The notes beneath the pieces were generated by a model. That model saw only the letters and a list, made by a program, of their open reading frames with translations. It made no database searches and was not told the origin of the DNA. 64,000 nucleotides of DNA, from assembly GCA_963806955.1 (NCBI GenBank), contig CAWDZG010000002.1, positions 1,116,001-1,180,000 of the forward strand, in the 5' to 3' direction. Origin of the DNA: Gaiellasilicea sp963806955. Lineage in GTDB: Bacteria > Actinomycetota > Thermoleophilia > Gaiellales > Gaiellaceae. The stretch's first letter is position 1; each line of letters begins with the position of its first letter. Below are positions 52,883 through 60,373 of the stretch, piece by piece. Both the position numbers and the translations under genes were made by a program.

Positions 52883-53677
52883 ATGGCCTTCGACGCAGAG
52901 CTCGGCGCAGCCGTCGCGGAGATCGTCGGCGAGACGCCGCCGCCGACGGAGGGCGACGCGCTCGTCTTCCACAAGCAGTGGCTCGGCGGCCGCAACCTCG
53001 GGCTCGTGCCGATCGCGGATGCGGCAGCCTTCGAGTGGCCCGGGCCGTGGATCGCGCGCGTGCAGGCCACGGACGAGGACCACGCCGTCGTCATGTTCGG
53101 CTCCCCGTCCGGCCCGATCTCCGACCAGGCAGGTGCGCTCGCGGCCGGCGGCACGATCGAGCAGGGCTGGATCGTGGCGCCGCTCGATCTTCACCTGCCC
53201 CGCGAGGAGCCGTACGGGCGGCCGGCTGAAGCAGGGTCGGTAGCGGGGCTGCTGCTCGCGCCCGACGCCGAGACGCCGTTGCGCCAGGTGGAGGCGGCGA
53301 CCGCGCTTGCCGGCCGCGGCCTCGACGGTGACCGGTACGCGCGCGGAGCGGGGACGTTCAGCGGTCGCGGCCAGGGCTACGAGCTGACGCTCGTCGAGGC
53401 GGAGGTGCTCGCGGACGTCGGCCTCTCCTGGGAGGACGCCCGCCGAAACGTGGTCACGACCGGGATCCGGCTCAACGCGCTCTCCGGCCGCCGCTTCCGG
53501 ATCGGCGCGGTCGAGTGCGTCGGCCGCCGCCTCGCCGAGCCTTGCGCACACCTCGAGCGGCTGACGCGACCCGGGCTGATCCGGCCGCTCGTGCACCGCG
53601 CCGGCCTGCGCGCCGACATCCTCGTCGGCGGCGAGCTCAGGCTCGGCGACGAGATCGTTCCGCTCGACGGGGCGTAG
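52883..53677 (+). CDS. MOSC-domain protein with N-terminal extension
   Basis: 264 residues. C-terminal MOSC domain: GRGLDGDRYARGAGTFSG, ELTLVEAEVLADVGLSWEDA, RRNVVTTGIRLNALSGRRFR, EPCAHLERLTRPGLIRPLVH. The Cys of EPCAHLE is the likely persulfide or Moco-binding residue. The first 115 residues (LVFHKQWLGGRNLGLVPIAD) are a separate, unrecognised domain. Moco-related transfer is the general family role. Confidence 0.85.
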   Translation: MAFDAELGAAVAEIVGETPPPTEGDALVFHKQWLGGRNLGLVPIADAAAFEWPGPWIARVQATDEDHAVVMFGSPSGPISDQAGALAAGGTIEQGWIVAPLDLHLPREEPYGRPAEAGSVAGLLLAPDAETPLRQVEAATALAGRGLDGDRYARGAGTFSGRGQGYELTLVEAEVLADVGLSWEDARRNVVTTGIRLNALSGRRFRIGAVECVGRRLAEPCAHLERLTRPGLIRPLVHRAGLRADILVGGELRLGDEIVPLDGA

Positions 53678-53686
53678 ACTCGCCCG

Positions 53687-54160
53687 ATGGACGCGATGGT
53701 CTTCGTCGAGGTGCCGATGGGCTCCCGGAACAAGTACGAGGTCGACCCCACGACGGGGCACGTCGTCCTCGACCGGCGTCTCTTCACCTCGATGAGCTAC
53801 CCGGCCGACTACGGCTTCATCGAGGGGACGCTCGGCGAGGACGGCGACCCGCTCGACGCGCTCGTGCTCGTCGGCGAACCGACCTTTCCCGGTTGCCGCA
53901 TCCGCGTCCGCGTCGTCGGCGTCTTCCACATGACCGACGAGAAGGGGCCCGACGAGAAGGTGATCTGCGTCCCGCTCAAGGATCCGGCCTGGATGCGCGT
54001 GCACGACATCCACGACATCCCGGCCGAGTTCCGCGACGAGATCGAGCACTTCTTCCAGGTCTACAAGGACCTCGAGGCGAAGAAGACCGAGACGCGCGGC
54101 TACGGCAACCGGGCCGAGGCAGAGACCGTGATCGACGAGGCGAGGCGGCGAGCCGGCTGA
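53687..54160 (+). CDS. ppa: Inorganic pyrophosphatase
   Basis: 157-residue family I pyrophosphatase: GSRNKYEVDP, YPADYGFIEGTLGEDGDPLD (signature DGDPLDALVL follows) and VPLKDPAWMRVHDIHDIPAE. Hydrolyses PPi to drive biosynthesis. ATG 53687 or 53696. Its TGA overlaps a CTG that appears to start proA. Confidence 0.97.
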   Translation: MDAMVFVEVPMGSRNKYEVDPTTGHVVLDRRLFTSMSYPADYGFIEGTLGEDGDPLDALVLVGEPTFPGCRIRVRVVGVFHMTDEKGPDEKVICVPLKDPAWMRVHDIHDIPAEFRDEIEHFFQVYKDLEAKKTETRGYGNRAEAETVIDEARRRAG

Positions 54161-55416
54161 CGCTCACCGAGTCCGTCGCCCGCGAGGCCGCGGCTGCGCA
54201 CGAGGCGGTGCCGCGACTCGCCGACCCGCTCGTGACGGCCGCGCTCTCGCTCGCCGCCGATCGCGCCGCGGCGCGGCGGTCGTCGATCCTGGCCGCGAAC
54301 GACGCCGACGTCGAAGGGGCGGCCGCGAGCCTCGACGAGGGCGCGCTCGACCGGCTCCGCCTCGATCCCGAGCGCCTGAGCGCGATCGAGGCCCAGCTGC
54401 GGGAGCTGTCCGAGCTGCCGCCGCTCGAGCGCGAGATTACGGCCTGGACGCTGCCGAACGGGCTGCAGGTGTCCGAGCGGCGCATCCCGATCGGCGTCGT
54501 CGGCGCGAACTTCGAGGCGCGTCCGAACGTCGCGGTCGACGTCGCCGGCCAGCTGCTGAAGAGCCTGAACGGCGTCGTGCTGCGCACGGGCGGCGCAGCG
54601 CTCCGGACCGTGACGGCGCTCGTCGACGACGTGCTGCGGCCGGCGCTGGCGGAGGCCGGTCTGCCGCCCGAGGCGGTCGGGCTCGTGCGCTCGGCCGACC
54701 GCGAGGGCGCACGCGTGCTCGTCTCGATGCCGCAGCTCGTGCCATTGGTGATTCTCCGCGGCAGCGGTGAGACGACGGCGGCGCTGGCCAGGCTCGCCGC
54801 GGAGCAGGGGGTGCGGACGCTTGCCCATGCGGAGGGCGGCGGCGTGCTCTACGTCGCCGCGTCGGCCGACCCGGACACGCTCGAGGCGATCGTGACGGCG
54901 AGCCTCGACCGGCTCGGCGTCTGCAACCGGCTCAACCTCCTGCTCGTCGATGCGGGAGCGGTGCCGCTGCTCGCCCGCCTGCTGCAGTTGCTCGAACGGC
55001 TCGGGATCGAAGCGCGCGGCACCGAGCGGGCGCGGGCCCATGCGGAGCTGGCACCGCTCGACGTCCGCCTCGGGCACGAGTGGGCGAACGACCCCGAGCG
55101 GGTCGCCACGGTCACCCTCGATGTCGTCGATGGCCCCGCCGAGGCCGTCTCGATCGCCAACCGCGAGACCTCGGCACTGGCGGCGACGGTCGTCGCGGAG
55201 GACCGGGAGGTCGCGGACGCTTTCCTCGACGGCTACCGCGGCACGGCGGCGTTCTGGCAAGCGCCGACCCGCTTCACGGACGGCTTTGCGCTGACGGGCG
55301 CCCCAGAGACGGGGATCAACGTCGACTGGGTGCCCGGCCCCCGCGGCCCGGTCACCTACCGCGACCTCTGGCTCCGCCAGTACCGGGTGGTCGGCGACGG
55401 CACCCAGCACCGGTGA
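54157..55416 (+). CDS. proA: Gamma-glutamyl phosphate reductase, apparent CTG start
   Basis: About 419 residues. Reduces gamma-glutamyl phosphate to glutamate semialdehyde in proline synthesis. Landmarks: RIPIGVVGANFEARPNVAVD, GGAALRTVTALVDDVLRP, catalytic Cys in RLGVCNRLNLLLVD, HAEGGGVLYVAASADPD, FTDGFALTGAPETGINVDWV. No ATG, GTG or TTG occurs in this frame before LTLTESVAREAAAAHEAVPR, so CTG at 54157, overlapping the ppa TGA as CTGA, is the best start. GTGA overlap with proB. Confidence 0.92.
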   Translation: MTLTESVAREAAAAHEAVPRLADPLVTAALSLAADRAAARRSSILAANDADVEGAAASLDEGALDRLRLDPERLSAIEAQLRELSELPPLEREITAWTLPNGLQVSERRIPIGVVGANFEARPNVAVDVAGQLLKSLNGVVLRTGGAALRTVTALVDDVLRPALAEAGLPPEAVGLVRSADREGARVLVSMPQLVPLVILRGSGETTAALARLAAEQGVRTLAHAEGGGVLYVAASADPDTLEAIVTASLDRLGVCNRLNLLLVDAGAVPLLARLLQLLERLGIEARGTERARAHAELAPLDVRLGHEWANDPERVATVTLDVVDGPAEAVSIANRETSALAATVVAEDREVADAFLDGYRGTAAFWQAPTRFTDGFALTGAPETGINVDWVPGPRGPVTYRDLWLRQYRVVGDGTQHR

Positions 55417-56459
55417 GCCGGCCGGTCGTCGTCAAGCTCGGCTCCGCGCTCGTCGTCGACGGGCGCGGACGTGTGCGGCGCCGGCTGCTCCGAGCGCGCG
55501 CGGCCGAGGTCGCGGAGCTCGTCGCGGCCGGGACGCCGGTCTGCGTCGTCTCCTCGGGGGCGATCGCCCTCGGCCTCTCGTCTCTCGGCCTGACTGTGAG
55601 GCCGCGCTCGCTGCCGCGGCTCCAGGCGGCGTCTGCGCTCGGCCAGTCGCGGTTGCAGCGCGCCTGGGAGGACGCGTTCGCACAGGCCGGGCTTCGCGCC
55701 GCCCAGGTGCTGCTGACCGGCGCCGAGATCGCCGACCGGCGCGCGTACGTCAACGTGCGCGGCGCTCTGAACGCCCTCTTCGCGGCCGGAGCCGTGCCGG
55801 TCGTGAACGAGAACGACGCGACCGCGACCGACGAGATCAGCTTCGGCGACAACGACGCGCTGGCCGCGCAGGTGGCCGTGCTCTGCGGCGCGCGGCTGCT
55901 GGTGCTGCTCACCTCCGTCGAGGGCGTCTACACGCACGCTCCCGGGTCCGCCGGGGCGACGTTGATCAGCGAGGGATCGGACGCCCGCGCCGCCACGTTC
56001 GGCGCGGTGTCCGCGCGCGGGCGCGGCGGGATGGCGAGCAAGATCCAGGCCGCCGAGCTCGCGGCCGGGGCGGGGATCGCGACCGTGATCGCGGGCGGGA
56101 CGTCCGCTTCCGTGCTCGGCCCGCTCGTCGCCGGCGAGGCGCGCGGGACGCGCTTTGCGGCCGTCGCGGGACCGGACTCGGCCTACAAGCTCTGGCTCCG
56201 GTTCGGCAAGCGCGTGGACGCCACGATCACCGTCGACGACGGCGCGCGGAGAGCCGTCGCCAGAGGTGCGAGCCTCCTTGCCGTCGGCGTCGTCGGCTGG
56301 ACGCCCGAGTTCCGGGCGGGGGACGGCGTCGAGCTCCGCGGCGAGAACGGCGAGCCCTTTGCGCGCGGGATCGCCTCGGTCGACTCGGCCGAGCTCGCCG
56401 GCCGCCCGGCGAATGTCGAAGCGGTCCACCGCGACCGGCTCGTGCTGCTGCACTCTTAG
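55413..56459 (+). CDS. proB: Glutamate 5-kinase
   Basis: 348 residues from GTG 55413. Amino-acid-kinase domain: VVVKLGSALVVDGRGRVRRR, VVSSGAIALGLSSLGL, VPVVNENDATATDEISFGDN, ARGRGGMASKIQAAELAAGA; C-terminal PUA domain (GASLLAVGVVGWTPEFRAGD). First step of proline synthesis, feedback-regulated by proline in other bacteria. Order ppa-proA-proB with 4-bp overlaps. Confidence 0.97.
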   Translation: MSRPVVVKLGSALVVDGRGRVRRRLLRARAAEVAELVAAGTPVCVVSSGAIALGLSSLGLTVRPRSLPRLQAASALGQSRLQRAWEDAFAQAGLRAAQVLLTGAEIADRRAYVNVRGALNALFAAGAVPVVNENDATATDEISFGDNDALAAQVAVLCGARLLVLLTSVEGVYTHAPGSAGATLISEGSDARAATFGAVSARGRGGMASKIQAAELAAGAGIATVIAGGTSASVLGPLVAGEARGTRFAAVAGPDSAYKLWLRFGKRVDATITVDDGARRAVARGASLLAVGVVGWTPEFRAGDGVELRGENGEPFARGIASVDSAELAGRPANVEAVHRDRLVLLHS

Positions 56460-56493
56460 TCGGGCTTCACGTTCACGTCGTACGATCGATGGC

Positions 56494-57243
56494 ATGGAGA
56501 CGCCGATGACTCGGCGCAAGGCGCTCGCCGCGCTCGGCTCGGTCGGGCTCGGCACGCTGCTCGCCGCCTGCAGCGGCGACGGCGACTCGGCCGCCACGCC
56601 GACGACGGCCGAGGTCGAGACGTCGACCGGCGCCACGACGACCGTGCAGCCCGCCACGACGAGCGGGGAGAGCGCGGCGACGGCGCTCCTCGACGACGAC
56701 ACCTCCTGCGTGCTCGCCGTCGAGCAGACGGAAGGCCCGTACTGGTTCGATGCCGACGCGATCCGCAGCGACGTCCGCGAGGGCCGCGAGGGCACGCCGC
56801 TCCGCCTCGCCGTCCGCGTGCGCGAGGCATCGGCCTGTGCGCCGCTCCGGAACGCGGTCGTCGAGATCTGGCACTGCGACGCGGGCGGCGTCTACTCCGG
56901 CTTCGAGGCAGGCGCGGGGGAGCGTTTCCTGCGCGGTGCGCAGGTGACGAACGCCGACGGGATCGCCGAGTTCGTGACCGTCTACCCGGGCTGGTACCGC
57001 GGCCGCTGCGTCCACATCCACGCCAAGGTGCACGTCTCGAACACCGAGGTGCTGGCGACGCAGTTCTACTTCGACGAGGCGGTGACCGACGAGGTCTACA
57101 CGGCCGAGCCGTACGCGTCCGCCGGCGAGCGCGACGTCCGCAACGAGAGCGACGGCATCTTCGACGCGAGCCTGACGCTCGCCCAGGGCGCCGACGGCGA
57201 CGAGCGCCTGGGCGCGATCACGCTCGACGTCAGATCGTCTTGA
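56494..57243 (+). CDS. Intradiol-dioxygenase-fold lipoprotein
   Basis: 249 residues. Twin-Arg and lipobox leader (TRRKALAALGSVGLGTLLAA followed by Cys-SGDG), a Thr/Ser-rich linker, then an intradiol dioxygenase-like domain: EGPYWFDADAIRSDVREGRE, PLRNAVVEIWHCDAGGVYSG, VYPGWYRGRCVHIHAKVHV with Tyr and His iron ligands. Such exported members are common in actinobacteria and their substrates are unknown; catechol ring cleavage outside the membrane is possible. The end overlaps paaD by 14 bp. Confidence 0.9.
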   Translation: METPMTRRKALAALGSVGLGTLLAACSGDGDSAATPTTAEVETSTGATTTVQPATTSGESAATALLDDDTSCVLAVEQTEGPYWFDADAIRSDVREGREGTPLRLAVRVREASACAPLRNAVVEIWHCDAGGVYSGFEAGAGERFLRGAQVTNADGIAEFVTVYPGWYRGRCVHIHAKVHVSNTEVLATQFYFDEAVTDEVYTAEPYASAGERDVRNESDGIFDASLTLAQGADGDERLGAITLDVRSS

Positions 57244-57713
57244 ACTGCTCGAACGGCTGCTTGCAGCTCGTGCAGTAGCGCACCGAGCGGCACGGGGTGG
57301 GGCCGAAGATGTTCTCGAGCTTCGTCTCGGTCGAGCCGCAGTACGGGCAGCGGTGCACGGCCTGCTGCAGCTGGAGCAGCTTCGGCGTGCTCTCAGCAGC
57401 GAGGCGGCGGCGGGGCGAAGCCGGCCTCGCGCAGCTTCTCGCGGCCTGCCGGCGTGATCTTGTCCGTCGACCACGAGTCGTCGAGGAGGACGTCCACCTG
57501 CGGCTCGGCGCCGAGCGCGGTCACGGCCTCCTCCATCTGTTGTCGCATCACCTCGAGCGCGGGGCAGCCCATGAACGTGGGCGTGAACTCGATCCGGACG
57601 CGCTCGTCGGTCACCTCGACCGACTTGACCACGCCGAGGTCGACGAGCGAGATCACCGGGATCTCGGGGTCGGGGATCTCGGCGAGCGCATCCCAGACCG
57701 CCGCCTCGGTCAC
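57230..57713 (-). CDS. paaD: PaaD, Fe-S assembly factor for phenylacetyl-CoA epoxidase, frameshifted
   Basis: About 160 residues after removing one extra C near 57412. First frame: SEVTEAAVW-type start at GTG 57713, EIPDPEIPVISLVDLGVVKS, FTPTFMGCPALEVMRQQMEE, DSWSTDKITPAGREKLREAG; second frame: HRCPYCGSTETKLENIFGPT, CRSVRYCTSCKQPFEQFKTI, the zinc/Fe-S Cys-rich tail. Last gene of paaABCD here; paaE is not found in the window. Confidence 0.9.
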
Positions 57714-58363
57714 CACTGCGCGCCCACCGGGGCCGAGCGGCGAACCATCGTCATCTCCTGCCACAGCTCCGCGAACTCCTCGCCGGGGGCCGAGCGCTCC
57801 ACCGCCTCGACCTCCTCGCGGCCGATGCGCTCCGCGAGCGCCGGCCTCAGGTCCGGCTCGAGCACGCCGAGGGCGTAGGGCCACAGCTCCTCGACCGCCG
57901 CCGTGTAGCGCTCCTCCTCGTGAAGACGTTCGAGCCACATCTCGGCGTGCAGGCGGTGGTAGACCTCCTCGCGCTCGATCTTCGCCGCGATCCCCGCGAG
58001 CTCCGCGTCCTCGTGCTCCTTCAGCCGCTCGATCCGGATCGCGTCTGCGGTCTCGTAGAGGACGTGCCGCGCGATCGTGCGGGCCCAGTCCGGGACGAGC
58101 CGCAGCTGCACGAGCGGCGCGCAGCGGTACTCCTCCGGCTTGCGGTCGAAGGCGATCGTGTCGGCGTCGCCGCCCAGCTCGCGGGCCGCCAGGTCGTAGA
58201 GCGCCCGCGCGTGCCCGATCTCGTTCTGGGCGATCGACGAGAAGGCGACGTCCTCCTCGAGGAACGGGGCGATCCCCGTCCACTCGGAGTTGCGCCAGCC
58301 GAGAATCAGCTCGTCGTCGGCGAGCTCGAGCAGCAACCGCGTGCGATCGCTCACGAGCCGCAC
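57710..58363 (-). CDS. paaC: PaaC, structural subunit of phenylacetyl-CoA 1,2-epoxidase
   Basis: 217 residues, ferritin-like fold without metal site. Landmarks: LELADDELILGWRNSEWTG, PFLEEDVAFSSIAQNEIGHA, YETADAIRIERLKEHEDAEL, EEVYHRLHAEMWLERL. Pairs with PaaA for activity. GTG start; unlike the other paa junctions it is separated from paaB by 97 bases holding two identical hairpins. Confidence 0.96.
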   Translation of the reverse strand: MRLVSDRTRLLLELADDELILGWRNSEWTGIAPFLEEDVAFSSIAQNEIGHARALYDLAARELGGDADTIAFDRKPEEYRCAPLVQLRLVPDWARTIARHVLYETADAIRIERLKEHEDAELAGIAAKIEREEVYHRLHAEMWLERLHEEERYTAAVEELWPYALGVLEPDLRPALAERIGREEVEAVERSAPGEEFAELWQEMTMVRRSAPVGAQW

Positions 58364-58376
58364 CGCGGGATCGAAC

Positions 58377-58399
58377 GCTTGTGACTGATAGACACAAGC
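58377..58399 (-). repeat. Hairpin repeat A in the paaB-paaC spacer
   Basis: 23 bp: GCTTGTG, nine-base loop ACTGATAGA, CACAAGC. Lies 13 bases before the paaC start in the transcript. Identical to the copy 60 bp away. Confidence 0.85.
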
Positions 58400-58436
58400 G
58401 GCTCGAGAACGGCTCGATCAAGCGGAAGGGAGAGGA

Positions 58437-58459
58437 GCTTGTGACTGATAGACACAAGC
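58437..58459 (-). repeat. Hairpin repeat B in the paaB-paaC spacer
   Basis: Exact second copy of the 23-bp hairpin, beginning one base after the paaB stop codon in the transcript. The 37 bases between copies contain a GGCTCGA direct repeat. Confidence 0.85.
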
Positions 58460-58460
58460 A

Positions 58461-58751
58461 TTACTCGCCCGTCGCCGCGGTCGTCGTGCCGGCGCGCTCG
58501 CGCGCCTCCTTCAGCCGTGCCTTGATCGAGTAGCCGTCGACGCGGCGGTACTTGAGGTCGAACTCGTCCGGGAACTCCTCGATCGCGTGGATCGCCTCGC
58601 GCGGCACGACCCAGAGCGCCACCGACTCCTGGCGGCGCGCGTAGAACTCGCGCGCGTAGGCGTCGGCGAACGCCTTGTCGGGCGCGTGGAACGAGCCGCC
58701 GTGCACGAACGGCTGCCCCTTCCGCTCCTGCCTGAACACCTCCCAGATCAA
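58461..58751 (-). CDS. paaB: PaaB, small subunit of phenylacetyl-CoA epoxidase
   Basis: 96 residues from TTG 58751, which overlaps the paaA stop (TTGA). IWEVFRQERKGQPFVHGGSF, APDKAFADAYAREFYARRQE, SVALWVVPREAIHAI are family hallmarks. Required for assembly of the AC catalytic complex. Confidence 0.95.
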   Translation of the reverse strand: MIWEVFRQERKGQPFVHGGSFHAPDKAFADAYAREFYARRQESVALWVVPREAIHAIEEFPDEFDLKYRRVDGYSIKARLKEARERAGTTTAATGE

Positions 58752-59647
58752 GCCGCCTCCGCGAGGACGACCTTCGAGACCCAGTCCACCTCCGTGCGGG
58801 AGACCTGCCGGAAGGCGAGCCGCTCCTGCGAGGCCGGCCCGTGGCCGGTGACGACCGCGATCAGCTCGTCCCAGTCGGGCTCGGTGTACTCCCACACGCC
58901 CGCGTCGTTCTTGTGCAACTTCGGGTCGGGGATCTCGAGCCCGAGCTCGCGGATCTGCGGCACGTAGCCCTCGAGGAACTGCTGCCGCGCGTCCTCGTTG
59001 CCCTGGCTCTTGATCCGCCAGATCACCATCGGGTCATCCTCGGCGGGAAGCGGCGTGCCGTGGAAGTGCATCAGCGGGCCCCACCACCGGTTCAGCGCCT
59101 CCTGCACGAGCTCGAACTGCTCGGGCGTGCCGGTCACCATCGCGAGCACGGTGTCGCGGCCATGGAGGATGTGGAACGACTCCTCCCAGCAGACCTTCTT
59201 CATCACGCGCGCGTAGGGCGCGTACGAGCACTTGAGGAGCGCCTTCTGCGAGATGATCGCGGCGGCGTCGACGAGCCAGGCGATCACGCCGACGTCGCCC
59301 CAGCTCTTGGTCGGGTAGTGGAAGACGTTGTGGAACTTCGACTTGCCGCTGATCAGGTCGTCGAGGCAGGCGCTGCGCGGCTTGCCGAGGTCCTCGACCA
59401 CGCGGTAGATCAGCTGGCAGTGGCCGACCTCGTCCTGGATCTTCGCGGTCAGGGCGAGCTTGCGCTGCAGCGTGGGCGCGCGCAGGATCCAGTCGCGCTC
59501 GGGCAGGACGCCCATCAGCTCCGAGTTGCCGTGCATCTCGATGAACTTGATCAGCCGGGCGCGGTACTCGTCCGGCATCCAGTCGTCGGTCTCGACGAGC
59601 CCGCCGCCCTGGACGTACTCGAGGAACTCCTGCTCACGGGGTGTCAT
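58748..59647 (-). CDS. paaA: PaaA, catalytic subunit of phenylacetyl-CoA 1,2-epoxidase
   Basis: 299-residue di-iron oxygenase. Iron ligands lie in KIQDEVGHCQLIYRVVEDLG (ExxH) and CWEESFHILHGRDTVLAMV (ExxH); also ERDWILRAPTLQRKLAL and YTEPDWDELIAVVTGHGPA. Epoxidises the CoA-activated phenylacetate ring. ATG 59647 with GGGAGG upstream; the operator at 59665-59678 controls this operon. Confidence 0.97.
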   Translation of the reverse strand: MTPREQEFLEYVQGGGLVETDDWMPDEYRARLIKFIEMHGNSELMGVLPERDWILRAPTLQRKLALTAKIQDEVGHCQLIYRVVEDLGKPRSACLDDLISGKSKFHNVFHYPTKSWGDVGVIAWLVDAAAIISQKALLKCSYAPYARVMKKVCWEESFHILHGRDTVLAMVTGTPEQFELVQEALNRWWGPLMHFHGTPLPAEDDPMVIWRIKSQGNEDARQQFLEGYVPQIRELGLEIPDPKLHKNDAGVWEYTEPDWDELIAVVTGHGPASQERLAFRQVSRTEVDWVSKVVLAEAA

Positions 59648-60267
59648 CTCGCTGGCCTCCCTGCCGAACGGTCGTTAGCATTGAGTGTATCGGCACACGA
59701 CGGAACGAGTTGACGCGGCAGGCGGCCCGCCTCTTCGCCGAGAAGGGCTACCACGGCACGTCGATGGGCGACCTCGCCGAGGCGATGGGCGTGCAGAAGG
59801 GGTCGCTGTACTCGCTGACCGAGTCGAAGCACGAGCTCCTCTACGAGACGATGCGCGAGGGCGCCGCTGCCTTCCACGCCGGCCTGGACGCGCTCCCCGA
59901 GGACGCGGGCGCGGCCGAGCGGATCCGGCTCGCGCTGCGCGCCCACCTGCGGGTCGTCTCGGAGCAGCTCGACATGGCGACCGTCTTCATCCGCGAGTGG
60001 CGCTATCTCGAAGGCGAGCGACGCGAGACGATCGTGGCCGAGCGCCGCCGCTACGAGGAGCGGCTGCGCGCACTCTTCCGCGAGGGTCGCGAGCACGGCG
60101 AGCTCCGCACCGACCTCGACGACGCGGCCGCCGCGCTGCTCGTGCTCTCGGCGGCCAACTGGGCGTACACCTGGCTGACGCCGGGGCGCGACACCGACGC
60201 CCTCGCCGATTCCTTCGCCGCGATCCTGGTCGAAGGGATCAGAGGCTACGCAACTCCTGTTGACTGA
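59641..60267 (+). CDS. TetR-family repressor, PaaR-like
   Basis: Up to 208 residues; the functional part begins at RRNELTRQAARLFAEKGYHG with helix-turn-helix SMGDLAEAMGVQKGSLYSL, then a ligand domain ending SAANWAYTWLTPGRDTDALA. The given GTG 59641 would overlap paaA and the operator; in-frame standard starts nearer the domain are absent, only ATT 59680 or ATC 59689, so the real start is unresolved and may be hidden by an indel. Expected to repress paaABCD until phenylacetyl-CoA binds. Confidence 0.85.
   Translation: MSSRWPPCRTVVSIECIGTRRNELTRQAARLFAEKGYHGTSMGDLAEAMGVQKGSLYSLTESKHELLYETMREGAAAFHAGLDALPEDAGAAERIRLALRAHLRVVSEQLDMATVFIREWRYLEGERRETIVAERRRYEERLRALFREGREHGELRTDLDDAAAALLVLSAANWAYTWLTPGRDTDALADSFAAILVEGIRGYATPVD
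59665..59678. promoter_or_regulatory. PaaR-type operator between paaA and the TetR gene
   Basis: CGAACGGTCGTTAG fits CNAACGNNCGTTNG, the consensus I recall for the phenylacetyl-CoA-responsive TetR repressor PaaR of Thermus thermophilus. It lies 18 bases upstream of paaA and just before the divergent regulator. Confidence 0.7.
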
Positions 60268-60278
60268 TTTGTCAGTCA
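60261..60278 (+). promoter_or_regulatory. Palindromic operator candidate upstream of the M36 peptidase
   Basis: TGACTGA, TTTG, TCAGTCA: perfect 7-bp arms overlapping the TetR-gene stop codon. AT-rich sequence with TATAAG follows at once (60279-60284) and TATATA at 60299. The arm style suits a TetR-family site. Confidence 0.45.
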
Positions 60279-60373
60279 TATAAGCAGATGTTTCAACGTA
60301 TATAGGCCGCGGTAGGCGAGTGAGGTCGGAGCACAGCGCCGGCGCACTTCATTCCCTCACGAGAGGCCAGAAC

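Noticed and set aside
53515..54156. Upstream extension of the proA frame through the ppa gene
   Set aside because: The extension is Arg-rich shadow of ppa; ppa itself is intact and conserved.
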